64,000 bases of DNA, taken from contig CAMPDV010000308.1 in assembly GCA_946699065.1 (NCBI GenBank), positions 248,001-312,000 on the forward strand, read 5' to 3'. Both the position numbers and the translations under genes were made by a program. Shown piece by piece: positions 11,258-25,075 of the stretch. The notes beneath the pieces are model-generated. The model did not search any database. It saw nothing but the letters and a program-made list of their open reading frames with translations, and had not been told where the DNA came from. Every line of letters begins with the position of its first letter. The first letter of the stretch is position 1. Source of the stretch: Loxodes magnus (Eukaryota; Ciliophora; Karyorelictea; Loxodida; Loxodidae).

Positions 11258-12125
11258 TAAAAAGTTAAAGTTAAAGTTAAAAAGCTTTGCTAAAGCCTTA
11301 GTAGTCAGCCATCTGACCTATTCTATCAGCTTGTCTCTATTAGTTTGTCTTGAATTCCTACTAGGCTTAGTTAGGCGGTGTAGCACTTCATTAGTGCACC
11401 ATCCTTTAATATTCTGAATAGTTTTCATCTTGCATGTAGCGTTCCTAATTATTTATCCAAGGATTAAGATTTGAATTAAAGAATTTTTTTCTATAAATGT
11501 TTCCGCTTTATGTTGGGTATATCCTAAATAGTTTTCTAAAAATATCTTATTTATTCTTTCTTTAAATTTCGCTTAGTTAGTAGCAGTATTTTCATTGGTG
11601 TTATTTATTGCACACGTAGCATTTTATTCTTCTTTTAACCTATTATTCCTGTAACACTTATTTAATTTAAATTTACTACTTATTTTAAATAAACGTTTAC
11701 TGTTTATTTTAATTTGAGGCTTCATTTTCTATTTCCATAGGATATGATTAATTCTGTTAAAACGAAAATGACGTAACCTGAATTTATTATTAAATTTAAA
11801 GAATTCTTTGCTCCAGTTTGTTTTCTATTTCTTATGATTATTAATATTGTTTCTCAAGTAAAGACGTTATTAGTTTTTCTAATTTTTCTACTTTATCAGT
11901 GAGGTATCTATTTTTAAACATAAACTCTTTTAATGACTTAGATAATATTTCTATTTGAGTTAGTGTCGGAAGTTTTTTTAGTTCTGGATTTCCAAGTGGT
12001 TAATGTTCGTCATATCAATCATATTTCTCACTTTCACTCATTGTAATTATTTCTTTTTTTTATTTTTTAGAGAATTTTTTTGTTTAAATGTTTTGTTCAA
12101 AGTTCTGTTATTTCTTAGAAGCCAT
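11258..12125 (-). mobile_element. Dispersed retroelement repeat B, copy 1
   Basis: About 870 bp, nearly identical to 63152-64000 in the same orientation; differences are single bases and small indels. It carries the ORF1-like gene 11388-12041. Its 3' side holds the shared stem-loop in the variant form GTGCACTAATGAAGTGC. Homology continues about 130 bp past the stem-loop to an A/T-rich AAAGTTAAAG repeat. The second copy runs off the window, so the full length is unknown. Confidence 0.75.
11388..12041 (-). CDS. ORF1-like protein of repeat B
   Basis: 217 codons from ATG at 12041 to TGA at 11390-11388. It starts MSESEKYDWYDEHQPLGNP with an in-frame TGA read as Trp at residue 9. A leucine-zipper-like coil follows (LTDKVEKLEKLITSLLEKQ), then YPMEIENEAS, a Gln-rich linker, and the knuckle KCYVCNKQHQWKYC (CCHC type with shortened spacing). 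The C-terminal ~60 residues are basic and Tyr-rich. The stop codon lies in the loop of the stem-loop that marks this element family, so termination and 3' end signal overlap. The copy at 63.3-63.9 kb is the same gene with at least one frame change. Confidence 0.6.
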
Positions 12126-12376
12126 TTATCTTAATAATGCCCTTTTTTCACTTTTTAAATGATTTTAACTTTTGCAAAATATATATTTATACTTCTTTTT
12201 TTTTATTTTATATTTTCTGATGATTTGCTAAATCTATAAAAGAGATTAAAAAATTAAAAGGAAAATTTAAAATAATTTGATTATTTACAAAAAAGGAAAT
12301 CTGATTTAAGTTTCATGGCTTGGGAATGAGATTTATGTTTTTTAGTAATCTCACAAAAGATAAATTAATAGAATTT

Positions 12377-13209
12377 TCAGAATAAAAGAATAGTTCTTGC
12401 TATGTTAACATCAAGGGTATTTTAAACCCTCTCATTCTTAGTTATTTATCCTAGCATGCTTTTAGAAAAGTTATTAAACTGATTTTCTATCTATTGTTCA
12501 ATATGATATATACTATGCAATCATCTTCTTTATGATTATCCATTATAGATTTACAAATACTAAAGACTTTCAATCTTTTGATCTCTTATCTCCTTCCAAC
12601 TCCAATTATCTTAAATCTCTTAACTAAGTGTTAATTCGAATCTTTATGCTAGTATTCATTTCTAGATCATTTTAATTAAAATTTTCATTACTCTTTGATT
12701 TTGCAAGTTTAGATTATCTTTTTCAATGTGCATCAAGCTTTCCACAATACTTTGTCATATAATAATGAGTCCTTCATTCTCTTCTTTAAATAAACAAATT
12801 TCTTCTTAAGCTTCCCAAATAAATAATACTAACTGTCCATTGATAATTTGTCTTCATTAATCTAAAGTACTTAAATTTCTATTTACAAATAACTCTTCTC
12901 TAGTTCATAGAACTAAATCGCTTTATTTCTTCTTCTCTTCATCTTCCTTTTAATTCAATCACATTCCTGCTTAACTTTTTTATATGTCAAACTAGTGTAT
13001 AACTTCAAATAAAAGTATTTAAACTGAAAAAACCATATTAAAGATACTATCAAGCGTTCTATATTTACAAGTTCATTTAATTGGATTCTATCTAATCTGA
13101 TTTCCTATGCTTTTTCATAAGATCAAATCGATTAATTTTCGATATGGTTAATTTTAGTTACTTGAAGTAGCTAAATGGAAACTTTTTCATATCTTTCTTC
13201 TTTTTCCAT
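12377..13209 (-). pseudogene. Possible coiled-coil gene remnant
   Basis: An ATG at 13209 opens MEKEERYEKVSIQLLQ. After one frame change the minus strand reads as Glu/Lys/Gln-rich coiled-coil-like sequence (EAQEEICLFKEENEG, YHIEQQIENQFNNFSK) down to a TGA near 12377. Several in-frame TGA codons lie inside, more than in the intact genes here, so this may be decayed or not a gene. No family was recognised. Confidence 0.3.
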
Positions 13210-13999
13210 TCTGAGAATACTCATATACTAGTACATAAAAGGAAAAATCTTATGCTTATATAGGTAATTTTTCTTTTTACAATTGGTGAAAATATAGTTA
13301 ACTTATCATAGTTATAGGTAATACCTAGAGAACTAAATTATGGTAGTTTATCATATAGCAAGTATTCGAGAAAAATAATAGAAGGAAACTGATGAATTAG
13401 TAGGAAGATCAACTTAATATTTAAGCTCAAGGCTTATAAATTAGAGTCATGTAACTGCATTAAAAGGGGAGCATTTATTTAGTATAAACCGAGGAAAATC
13501 CTTAACGGAATAATTTGACCAATAGAAATATACGGAAATAGATTCAGGTTTAATAGCATAATCATATCTCAAATATAATTTCCAGCTACATAGATAAAAA
13601 CTTTGGAAAATGTAATATAGAGAAATGAATGTATATGAATAAAGTCTAGTATATGAAAGTGAAATTATAATGCTCATATAAAATTTACTTTGAAATGATA
13701 ATGCTAAAATACACAATAGATGTATAATTAATAATAATCAAGTTAAGATATAAACTTATTGAAAAGAAGGAACTATAACATAAAACTTTTACGAGAGATC
13801 AAAATTAAGAAGATACTAAAAATGTATGATGCTAAGTTTAAACGAAATTTAGAAGAGAAAATGATGCGTTAAGAATATAAGTCTTCATTCTTATTACTTT
13901 AATAGCAATGCTTAATATGATAAGATTACAATAATAATTTTAATCAAAAGAAAAGATAAATGATAAGATCTTAAGAATAGGAGTTATAAAATGTTAATT

Positions 14000-15271
14000 T
14001 CATGTGTTAGTGAATATTTTTGAACTTGTAGACCAATCAGCGAGAAGATTTCCATCAACATAGTTATTTGCGTTAAGAAGAAAATCATTCAGTACGAAAA
14101 CAATGCCAATAACTATAACATTTCTTTTACTCTCAAGTCTCATAATTAGATCTGAAGTTCGACTATCCTTTATTTCAACTCTATACTCCGGTTATGCAGG
14201 TTCTCCATCTATTGGCTCATAACTGTAAGTTGTAGGATCATAAGATTTGAAACTTCCTTACTTTACTTTGGCTTATATCAATATATGCCAACTATCTTTG
14301 TGAGCTGTGATCTTTTCTGAGTAACATTCATCAGCAGCATAAAAAATGCTTGGAGATAAAAAGATAGCTTTCGCCCAATTTTATATTCCGAAATGAGTTT
14401 CATCTAATTTATAATGACCGGAAGGAGGTTTAACTACTTACCCATTAACTGTTTTTTCGCCGCTACATACAAGACCTCCCTACATAATCGATTCAAGATA
14501 GACATATTTCGTTCCATGCCAAGCAGGATCCCAATTCGTCTCAAATTCTGAACTATTGACTAATGCTAAAGAAATGGAATCTAAATTCTATAAATTACGG
14601 AGAATTCTAACTCCAATAATATTTTAACCGTGAGTAATGTGCTTTACATTGGTAGCCAATCCATTTGAAATTAGTTTAGATGCGAGAGAATCAATTTTAT
14701 CGTTCATTCCTGTTGTAATTAGCTACTCAATGTCTGTCGTTTTTGCTTCTTCAAATGCTGTTCCGTTCCATTTATTTTGAACTTTAGTATCTACCCCATA
14801 TTGAATTAATAGCTCAACTATAGTTTAATGACCGTAAAATGATGCAGCATGAAGTGGTGTACTTCCACATTTGTGAAGTTCATTCACACTAGCACCCATT
14901 TTAAGAGCAAGCTAGCAAACGTCAAAATATCCCGATCTAGCTGCTATATAAAGTACAGTTCTGCCAATATCGTCATTTTCATCAACATCATCTAGAAATT
15001 CTCGACATTATTTCAAGAGTCTAACATTTCCAATTAGAGCATAATAGAAATTGGGCTTAAACTTCTTATTTTTATCATAGCAATATTCACATGCCAAAGT
15101 AGCACGTCTTCTCATATCTCTATCAGAACTAGCAATTTTATTTCTAAACGCCGTTTTTACTTAGCTTTAGCTTGCACCCGAAGTTAACTAGAGAACTTTG
15201 AATGGATTAGCTCTAATTGCACTATCCTCTGGATCTACAGTATATCGTGAAGTATAAGATTTTTCTACCAT
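14000..15271 (-). CDS. Ankyrin-repeat protein with ADP-ribosyltransferase-like domain, copy A
   Basis: 423 residues, ATG at 15271, TGA at 14002-14000, no frame break. Residues ~20-65 (NPFKVLQL, AFRNKI, DRDMRRRA) look like a degenerate J-domain helix pair lacking HPD. Residues ~75-185 are about three ankyrin repeats (GRTVLYIAARSGYFDVCQ, GSTPLHAASFYGHQTIVE). Residues ~245-410 start DPAWHGTKYVYLESIMQGGL and continue NWAKAIFLSPSIFYAADEC, a layout reminiscent of the HGT...GL and YF.S elements of PARP-type ADP-ribosyltransferases. The ART call is tentative. The gene could equally encode an uncharacterised domain found with ankyrins in protists. No in-frame TGA is used as Trp here, unlike its paralogue at 29510-30781. 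Confidence 0.8.
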
Positions 15272-18200
15272 TTAATATACTTTAAAAATTAAAGCCACAC
15301 TTAAATACTAAGCTTAAACACTTAAACACTCACATAGTATTAATTATATTTAATTCTAAAAATAAATCAGTTAGATATTCTTATCTCACTTATAACGTGA
15401 ACCTTACTTTCTGATATCTCATTTTTATTAAATAATTTAAATGTTTTAGATATGATAAAATTAATTAAATGCTGATAGGATTTTATTAGATAACTCCTTA
15501 TTTTACTTCTTAATACTTTTTTAATGATTTATAATTTTTTGTTCTTATTAGATTTAAATATCTTGAAGAAAAAATTTATAAGTTTTGGCTTATATAAGGA
15601 TTATAACTTAAATATGTGTATTGAGTTTAATTTTAAGAAATTAAGGTAATGAAATAAAACTTTGATGTTAGATGGTTATAATTGATAGCTTTGATATAAA
15701 TTAAATTATTTAGTTATAGTTCAGCTTGTGTTTAAGCTTGATAGTAATACCATTAGAGTAATATACCTAAACTGAAAGAACTAGATAGTATGAAATGTTA
15801 TTCCAAAGTTCTAGTTAGTAACAGAAATGTTTAATTGCAGTTGCTTCAAGCTCTAAATCAATATTTGTTACTACTCTGAAAATTGGATAAAGGTATAGAA
15901 GTCTTAAAAATAGCTATAGCTAATATCTCATTTTATATAAGAAGTAAATAGTAGATCTAGTAAAAGGATGTGATGATGGGCATTTAAATAAAATGACAGC
16001 TATAGACAGAAGCTAGTAGAGTGAATCAATAGACAGTTAGAAAATCGAGTAAGAGGAGAGTAAATATATTAAGATTTTAAAGTCTTTGTTTATTAAATAA
16101 TAAATAGATTTTATTTTTTCATCATATAAGATTAAGTATATAAGCATCTAAATACATAAAAGATCTTGCTTCATAGCTATAATTTAACATTCTAAAGAAA
16201 ATTTAAGTATAATATGCCAATCATTATGCTATTAAAGTTATTAATGATAATAGGTTGTTATGTCTTAGAAAATAAATAACAAATCCGAGAAAATAGAGAC
16301 TAACGAAGCATCAAAAACTTGGCAAAGAAGGGCAGGAGATAAATCAGACTAGAAGAGAAAAGAATAAATCACCGAAATGTTCCTCATTGTTTCAAAGTAA
16401 ATGACTAAAAGGAATCTAGGAAAAAATATAAATAATAGAAAGGAAAATGAATCAATATTTGAATAGTATGAAAAAATGAAGAAACTACTCAGCAAGCAGG
16501 ACAAGGTTATCTACATTTCTCGTTTTAGAATAAAAGATTTAATTAAACACATATTGAATAACTGTACTTAGAAACGATTTACTTATGGAAGTAAATTGTT
16601 CAAAATAAAAGCTTAGCATAAGAATAATTGTGGTGTTGATCCTAAAACGATTAAATTCAGGAAGATATAATGAACAATGAAGAAAATATGACTTATAAAT
16701 TGTCTATTTAAATGAATAATTAAATAGAAATTTAAATAACTGAGACATAAAAGGATTGGAAAAACTTGAAAAATTTATTATTCCGAAATAGAAGTGAAAT
16801 ATAAGATAGAAGGTGTAATTATTACAATCTTCACAACATCTAATAAAGTACAGCATTGATTGAAAAAACTTAAAAGTAAGAGGATTAAAGGAACCTTAAG
16901 AGAATTAGCAAGAATCTTTATAAATAAAAAAAGAACCAAAAAAATAAATGATCCTATTCAGATTAGATCTGAGAGAGATGGATAGGGAATGGTAATATGA
17001 AAAAAAATTAAATGGATTAGATTCTTAAGCAACTCTAACATCAAAAAGGAAAACAAAGTTGAGAAAATGAGTATCAAAATAATGATCTAACTGTTTTGAA
17101 TGCTCAATTTAGAACTTTTTAAAATAAGATTAGTGGAGAGTAAAATTATTAGACTAAGATCAAGAAAGTGATATGAATAGATGACAAAATGAGATTTTAT
17201 AAGAAGAATGTTTTTCTTTTCAAACATTTTGAATTGTTCCAAGTGATTAAATGTTTTTTTAAAATCAAAAACGATAAAAATTTCTGATCAAATGGATTTA
17301 AAGATTACATAATACTGCTATGGGGTTTTAGAGATTAAAAGGAAAAATAAATTTCTAAGATATAAGAGATATTTATTAGTATAATAGGTGTTTTTAAGAT
17401 AATTCTGCATAAAAAGAGATGAATGAAACAGCATAGTAAAGAGGTTGGATTTAAGTATTTCAGCATTGCAAAAAATTGTTTTTTAGTTTTGAGATGAAAA
17501 ATGCAATTCTTTGATATTTAAAACTATATGCTGATTTTTTATACTTCTAAAATAGAGTATGGAGGTATTTTATTTCCTCAAGGATTCATAAAGGATTACA
17601 AGATTTTGAATAGAACTGGCAGTCATACTAACTTCTATAGAAAGACTTTAAAGAAGTTACGTCAATTTTAGCAAATTAAGTAATATTGATTGCAATAAGA
17701 TAACATACAAACTCATTTGGTAATAAAGTTAATAAATAAATCTTCTAGAAGATAGTTAAGTATATTACTAGTAGAGTAAGATCAATTTATACAGAATATT
17801 GCTTGATATTTCTTAAATAAAATTTAATAAATAGAGTAAGAAAGTTTTAGTGAATGAAGATCATAGCATGCTATTTTCTAAAGTGATTCCAAGTATAAAG
17901 ATGGTTGGGAATTATATTTTCTATTTCCTTTTAAGATAGAGAATGTAAAAGGTATTAAAACAAAGAAAATTGATAATTTATATTTTACAGAAATCTATCA
18001 TTCAAAATCAATAAGAGTATAACAAATAGAAGTTTTAGATAAACACCTAAACATTGCTCAAAAGTTATTTGATATTACGATAAAGCTATGAAGCTTCTAA
18101 TTATTTTTACCTAATGTAGAAACAAATCAAATGTATAAATTTATAAAATTAATACATATGTGACATAAATTTCTAATATGAAAAGAGAAAAAATTTAAAT

Positions 18201-18429
18201 GATAGACCTCAAATGTGGTTAAATATCTTCTATTTTGATTTTTAAATTGGAAAAAAGTAAAAAGTTAACTTCAAGAATTTTATAACTCAAAGAAAATTAA
18301 ATAAATCCATTAAAATATAAACATTAATCTAAGAAGTGAATTATTGGGTTTAGAATGTTCCAAAAGATCAAATACAAAGTAAGTATAAGGAAGATATAAT
18401 TAATTACGCAAAAGTGTTATAAATTATTA
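15272..18429. other. Upstream block of unit A, decayed sequence
   Basis: 15.27-16.2 kb aligns with 30.78-31.65 kb and presumably includes the promoter of the ankyrin gene. From 16260 the plus strand has an ATG-started basic frame (MSQKINNKSEKIETNEA) and from 16711 a second Lys/Asn/Gln-rich frame (MNNQIEIQITETQKDW) that stays protein-like to about 18.1 kb. The homologous block of unit B keeps the DNA similarity but not a common frame, so I treat it as an old gene or element remnant without identified function. Confidence 0.4.
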
Positions 18430-18768
18430 AACTCGATTATAGAGCGTGTAGCACTTTCGATGGTGCGCATCTCTTTAAATTAATTTTATTTAAAACTAAT
18501 AAAATTTCTCCTTGGAAGTTTCTTCCAGTGTTACACTCCTTTGTAAATTTATCTTCTAATAGGGCATGGTTGGAGTGATGTCCCAAGAGATCTAATCGTC
18601 TGGTGTCTTCCAACAACCGTTACTCAACACCTCCAGTTCTTTCCTATTGGTTTCTGCCAAGATTCTTGCTCAGTTTGTCGCTTCTGAAGTACTTCCTGGT
18701 AATAAGAGTTAAGCTAATCTCAGTTGGAAGATTGCTCCTCCCTATTTAAACTATTATAATATAATAAA
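18430..18768 (-). mobile_element. SINE-like short retroposon, copy S2
   Basis: In minus orientation it begins AAATAGGGAGGAGCAATCTT, includes AGGAAGTACTTCAG and GAGCAAGAATCTTGGCAG shared with copy S3, and ends with the stem-loop (about 18437-18470) and TCTATAATC. It sits at the outer edge of duplication unit A, as S3 does in unit B, so it was probably present before the duplication. Confidence 0.6.
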
Positions 18769-21700
18769 AGCTAAGTAATTTCAGTAGGAATCTAAAAATA
18801 TATTTTAATTATGAAAGTCTAATTTTGATTGGACTGATTTAAGTTTAAGAATACTTTATAAAATTGAGTATTTAGAAGGAGTTTTAATAAAAGAAAGTAT
18901 AAAACTATCTCTAGAATGGAACTAAAGCAGTTTTATGAATATAAACAGAACTTAGATAGTTAATTTTTGGCTTATCTAATTATCTTTATATCTCTATTAG
19001 GGATAAATAATTACAATTATATAGTAAATCAAAAGCTTCTTATATATACTAAGCTAAGTTGTGCTACATATCCATACATTAGTAAGGAAAATATTTTAAA
19101 TTAATATTATAAAATTTGAAAATAAATCTAAGTAATAATTAAGAATATAGTATTAAATTAAATTTATTAAAATTAAAGATAGTTTTTAATTATATACATT
19201 ATAAATAAACTAAAAACTTTTACCTATTTAAAAATGGTTTCATTTCGGAAACTAGTGAATCAAAGGTTTTAGCTAAAGCTTACAATTTTATTATATACCT
19301 TAAAAAACTATCCACAGAACGAAAATTCGATTAAACGTTTTAACTTGTAAAATTTCTAATTAATACAAAAAATTAAATAAATCAATTAAGACTAAAATAA
19401 TTTTAATTCCTTTAAATAAAAAATGCTAAAACAAATAAAAAATTATTAAGAAAAATTTACTAAAATAACATTAAAAATTGTTTGAACAAAGTAAAAATAT
19501 TTTGCATATAGCAATGCATGAATGTCAGATAACTTATGAATTTACTATAATAACTTAACATAATAAATTAACATGGCTTAACCACTAAGGCTAACAACAA
19601 TTTAAGCTGTTCAATATTGTTAAATAGGAAATATCTTGAAAAATGAAGTCATGGTAGATTGAATCTCTTAGGGCTACCAAGGTAGTGCTCACCACTAACC
19701 CAAGTCAGATTACAATACAAATAATCACTAAAAAAAAATTATATTCCAGGTCCCATTAAATTAAACAGAAATTAAGGAATAGAAACAAAATATACAAATA
19801 TTTTATCAAATTTATAAAATAATTCCATAAAAGATCAATAAATTAGCGTTTCAACTTAATAAATAATTTAAAAAAAGAACACATAAAAAATACTCAATAA
19901 AAGCAAAAAAATGAGGAAAAAATAAATAAATAAACTATTCTAAAAATTTTATTTAAAGTTACTAAAAAAGCTCAAAAAGTAAAAAATTAAATAAAATTAT
20001 TAAGAGTACAAATGAGTGTTTAAGTATTAGTTTAGGAACTACGAAATAAGTTATTAAATATAACTTATGATAAAAACTAAGAAATAAGTAATAGAAATTA
20101 TTCAAAATGATTATCATTTTAGATCTATCTATTGCATAAATTTACTCTTATTAAATAATAATTTCATTCTAAGAGACTTTATTAAAATAACTATTTTCAA
20201 TAAAACTTAAAACTTTTTTCGTTTACTATAATCAAGATTTAAGTTAAGTTTAAGATGTATTCTTAAATAATAGTTTATACACTTACATTTTACAACTTTA
20301 AAATTTAAGGAAATCCTTTAAAATTATTTAAAATTATTTTTTAATTACATAATTTTTTACTATCAGAAATACTAACCTATTACCAAAGATAAGTTATTTG
20401 AATTCAAATACATTTTTGCTAAATTATTTATCTATAGTAAAATAAACATTTGATTATCTGCTTTATTTAGTAAGATTATATCTAAAAATTAATTACAAAA
20501 TTAAAAAAATATATTATTTTTTTAATATTATTATGATGTAATTAATTTGAGTAAATTTTTAGAATTAAAGATATCATAAAAAGGTTTTAATTTTTAATTT
20601 TTTAATTTATCAAGAGATAATTATTAAGTATCCATGTATTTATTTATTATATGCTTTTACTTTCCTTCAATAATATATTTTCATGTGATTATTTTGTTTA
20701 TCTTTCTTCAAAAAACTACTTTCTTATTAGTTATTTAATTTGTTTATACCAAGCGAAACTGTTTATATTCCTTTATATGCTATATTTTCATTAATTTTAA
20801 GCCTTTTATATCTTAATGTTATAAATTAAGTTTAGTTTTACCTCGTTTAAATAGTGATACTTTGAAGGTTTGGTCCTTTTATTATCTAAAATTAAGATAG
20901 TTAATTAGCACGAATATACTTAAGCAAGTTCAAATTTTGAGAGATCAGATTCTCCTAAAATATATATTTTGAAGATTCATGTGAATAATCTAATTGCAAC
21001 TCATAATTTCCATCTTAAAATTCTAAGTACCAAAATCAAAAAACTTTAAATACTTTTGATAGTAGAATCTTCTTTATTTACACTACTAATGTTTAAAATA
21101 TAAATTAAAGATTAAATTAAGATTATCAGGATTGTAGTAACTAATCTTAAAGATATTTATTTTTTGTTTTATTCTTTTTATATATAAAAAAGATTTCTAT
21201 ATAAACCTTCTTGGAATGAAAAAGAAGAAAAATTTAGGAATTTTAAAAATATAGAAATTAAAATTTTATTACTTTATTTTAAATTAGCTATTTACATTAA
21301 TCTTTACTTTAATATTTTAAAACCTACAAAAAATTAAATTATTTAACACTTGGCTATTAATCTAAATTCTGAGTTATACATTTTTTAACATTATTTTTTT
21401 AATTTCTGGATTTTAAATTTTAGACTTAAAGAGATAGAATAGTTTAGCATTAAATTTTTTAATTATATACCAAAATTTTAATAGGTTGTAAGAAGAAGTT
21501 TAGAAACCCTTTGAAACATTTCTTATCTCCTATAATAATTAAAAAATTACTATAACTAAAAGTATCAAACCTTTATAAAAATCTATTTAAAAAATAGTAT
21601 TTTTATGGTTTAATGAAATACAAGGTGTACTTAAAAAAATGAATTAAGCAAAGTTAATTAAGTGGTAGAAAATATTTAAGATCAAATATAATTATATTAA

Positions 21701-22417
21701 TCATTTTTTCGTAAACAAATTACCTGCTTATTCTTATATGTCAAATTTTTGTTGTCGATTCATTTATTATCAAATGCCTATCAGTCAAAAAAAAATTACT
21801 TTATTTAATTTATAAAAGTTAGTTTAATGACAAAATTTATTTGAATTTATTAAAATTTTAAGTTTAAAATACTATTTTCAATAACTCTTTTATCTGTTAA
21901 AACTTTTTATTTATTTAAGTTAAACTAATAATGAGTAAAAAATGAAGCAAGTAGGAAATAGTATATCGGTAGATAGAATAATTGGTTTAATATATAAATT
22001 TTAAACCTAATAAATTAGTAAATTACTAACTTGGATTTTAATAATATTCATAAGATTTATTATGAAAAAAGCTAAAATTTATAGTTTTTTAAACTTTTAC
22101 TTTAGTAAATCGAAAAAACTGAAACTGGAAAAAATTTTATTTTTATTAGAGAAAATTTAAATAATTTAGATGGAAAAAATGCAAAAAGTATGTTAGTTAA
22201 AGATTATAACTTTTCAGCATATTATTATTAAAAAAATATGCTTATTGTTTATGTTATGAAATCCTTCTATTTTTATTTTGTGTAATAGCAATAATTTATT
22301 TTTATTATTGTTTAATTTATTATTTTTTTAGTTTAACATTATTATTTTTTATATGAACAAAGAGACAAATAACTAGAGTGATATTTACTCTATCTTAGTT
22401 CTAAATATAAATTTTAA
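18769..22417. other. Very AT-rich stretch, no gene recognised
   Basis: Long runs of A and T, many short A/T homopolymers, and no protein-like segment that stands out on either strand. Nothing is annotated. Confidence 0.5.
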
Positions 22418-23914
22418 ATGGCAAAATTATGTCAATTATATAATAGAAATAATTTGTATATTAATATAGTACTTTTTTAGTTGTTGTGTGTTTATATTTC
22501 TAATTATAATCACATTATAATATATTAGTCCATTTATGTAATATCATTTAGCATTATTTATTTTATTTATTATATTTAAGGCTACCTAAAAGAAAACTAG
22601 CAGGTTAAATTTCTCAGTCTTATTCGTAAATCTTGAATTAATTAATAAATTTTTAATTTAAGGTTATTTAGTTACGATGGGGTTCTAAAATTATTGCCTA
22701 GAAAAGTTTGATAGTTATGCTAATTTTATTTAAATTACTGATAATAATAGGAAAAGCTAATCGTTTTTGAATTTAAACTTACATTCAAAGCTTATTTAAT
22801 TTCTAAATTTTATACTTATAATCTAATCAAAATATTTTAATACCTTATATCTTTTAATTTTCCTTCAGAGAAAATAGAAAAATTTAAATTTCTAATAAGT
22901 AAGAAAGGAATTCCAATCAGCATTACGATAAAAATAATTACCTTTATTAACTATTAAGTAAAATAATTATTTAATTATAAACTAAGGAATAAATGTTGGC
23001 TTTAAGATTAAAAATATTAACTAAATAATTTAGTGAAAACTTTATAAATATTATATTAATCAAATTATAACTAAATAAATATGATATATAGTAGAAGCTA
23101 AATCAAAATTTAATAATCATGATTTAATATATTTGCAGAGGATAAAATTTAGAATAACTTAAATCAAATAGAGATTGAAAATCCAGTAAGATTCAGCAGC
23201 TAATCAGGAGATGAAACTATAAAATCTATATGAAGTATAAAATTAAAGAAGAAAACTATTATAGATAGCAAATAAAATAATAACTAAAAATTAAAATATA
23301 AATGGAGGTTAATTTTGAACTTTTAAATTTAAATAATAAATAGTGGAATCAATATAATTAAGTGGATTAGAAAGAAAAGCTTATCTTTTAATTCAGTGAT
23401 GTCATTTGGGCGCTTAAACCTTTGAGATCTATTTAGAAGATAATTTAATTGATTTTATTATCAGAATAATAATAAAGAATATTCATTATCACTTTTCATT
23501 TAAAATACAATAAGAGAAGTAGAAAAGGTTTAAGTTACTGAAGTTCTTACTTCTTATTTTTAAATGACACCAAATTTTAATGGTAATTGAGGTAAAATAT
23601 AAATCTCCTATCAAGATAAATTATTAAAAACAAATTTAAATAAAAGAAAAATTGTAAATTTATTCATCAGCGTTTCTCAGTTTCAAACCATAAAAGAAGA
23701 GTTTTTCAAATAAGAGGTTAAATAAAATGCTTATAATTAAAATTTAAAGAATTTTATGCTAATTCATTTAAATAATAAAACTTCTAATAATCTTAATAAA
23801 AATGGACAAAGAAATTAAAATTTAGTTTTGTAAGATTAAGAAATTAAGTTCTACAATATTTTGTATAACGATAAATTTAAAAATTTAGTGAGATTAATAA
23901 ATCTCAAATACTGA
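22418..23914 (+). pseudogene. Possible decayed unrecognised gene
   Basis: ATG at 22418 (MAKLCQLYNRNNLYINIVLF, membrane-like) is in frame with TGA at 23912. The part from ~23165 to the end is protein-like (IEIENPVRFSSQSGDETIKS, later MTPNFNGNWGKIQISYQDK). The middle is AT-rich and unconvincing. No family was recognised; it may be two pieces or chance. Confidence 0.22.
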
Positions 23915-24319
23915 TTAATTATTTGATTATTTTGGAATCTAAAAATAATAGTTATAAAAATAGTAATTTTTAACTAATCTTAGAAAATAAAAAAAATAAA
24001 TTACACACTAATTTTATATATTCCTAAATTATAATCTAATTTTGTTTAAAATTTCATTATTTATGTTACTATGCAAACTAGAAAAAATTTTACTTTTTTT
24101 AAATAAAATAATTATAGTTATTGACTTATTGGTCAACATTATTTTTATTAATTTTTTGATTAATATAAATTTATTAATAATATGTTGCTTTAAATTATAT
24201 TTCAACAGATTTATAAGATTAATTAATTAATTAAAATATAATAGTTTCAATATTTAAGAATATTGAGACATATATGCAGAAAATATAGCTTAGACTATAA
24301 ATATTACAAATATGTTGAA
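23915..24319. other. AT-rich, no gene recognised
   Basis: Low-complexity AT-rich sequence. An open 62-codon plus-strand frame of hydrophobic residues inside it is explained by composition. Confidence 0.4.
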
Positions 24320-25075
24320 AGATAAAAGTTTGCAAATGCCAACCAAGCTTCTTCTTGTTCTTTCTCTATCATATATTTTTATTTATTGTCTTCATGAAAT
24401 TTATCTTTTTTTTTCTTTCTAGAAAATCTTCTAAAAGTTAGTCTTGTAGTTTAAACATTTCAATACGCTTTTTTAGTAATTTAGAATGAAAATTTTTTGA
24501 TTAATTTATCTTTTTAGGAATTTGATTTTTACAAAAATGTTTGTTTATATAGTTTTAGTCATAAAGAATTAGTTTCTTCTTGTCTTTTTCTTTAAAAGCT
24601 TTATGACTTTCAAGTTCCTCAATAATGTCTGCATAGTATTAACAATCAAAAATATGATCAGTTTCATCAAAGTCTTAGCCACAAAAGCAAATAATGCTAT
24701 ATCTAACGATAATGTGGCGATTACTAAGTTCTTATTGAAAATTATAAGAAAAATTCCTCAGTTTATAGATAGAAATAGACTTCTAATATAGTGTTTATTA
24801 TATTTGGTATAAGTAATTTCAGAAATACACTTTAATTATTTTCTATTTAGTCTATAATTATTTTTGTTGTTGGCATAAGTGTATTCATAGAGAGACATTC
24901 CATTAAGAATTTATGTTTTATTTTTTATTCTGTGAGCTTATAAAAATCCATCTTACTCTAAACATGTGACATGTCAAAATTATACAAATATATACATTTC
25001 TTTATATGTTTCTAGTATAGTAAATTAAATTTAGTGCATTTTCTAATAGGAAAGCAGTATCTGAGTTAGGATTTT
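24320..25075 (-). mobile_element. LINE ORF2 C-terminal remnant, copy 2
   Basis: Minus-strand pieces match the plus-strand LINE at 57.1-59.0 kb: NPNSDTAFLLEN corresponds to PDSDIAFLFN there, and a zinc-type block CFCGQDFDETDHIFDC followed by ILYDQNYINKHF corresponds to CNCGELDVFEHVEQC and ATYNQNYLNKNF. These are the region after the reverse transcriptase palm and the C-terminal Cys/His block of a non-LTR ORF2. Frames change between blocks, so the copy is old. No RT catalytic motif remains here. Confidence 0.55.

Larger units (their letters stand above)
13740..18765. repeat. Segmental duplication, unit A
   Basis: Order and sequence match 29.22-34.72 kb: 3' flank, ankyrin/ART gene, ~900 bp upstream region, a longer diverged block (16.2-18.4 kb), and a SINE-like copy at the far end. 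The gene is the best conserved part. The rest has many small indels, so the duplication is not recent. Unit B carries an extra ~300 bp insertion. Confidence 0.8.
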
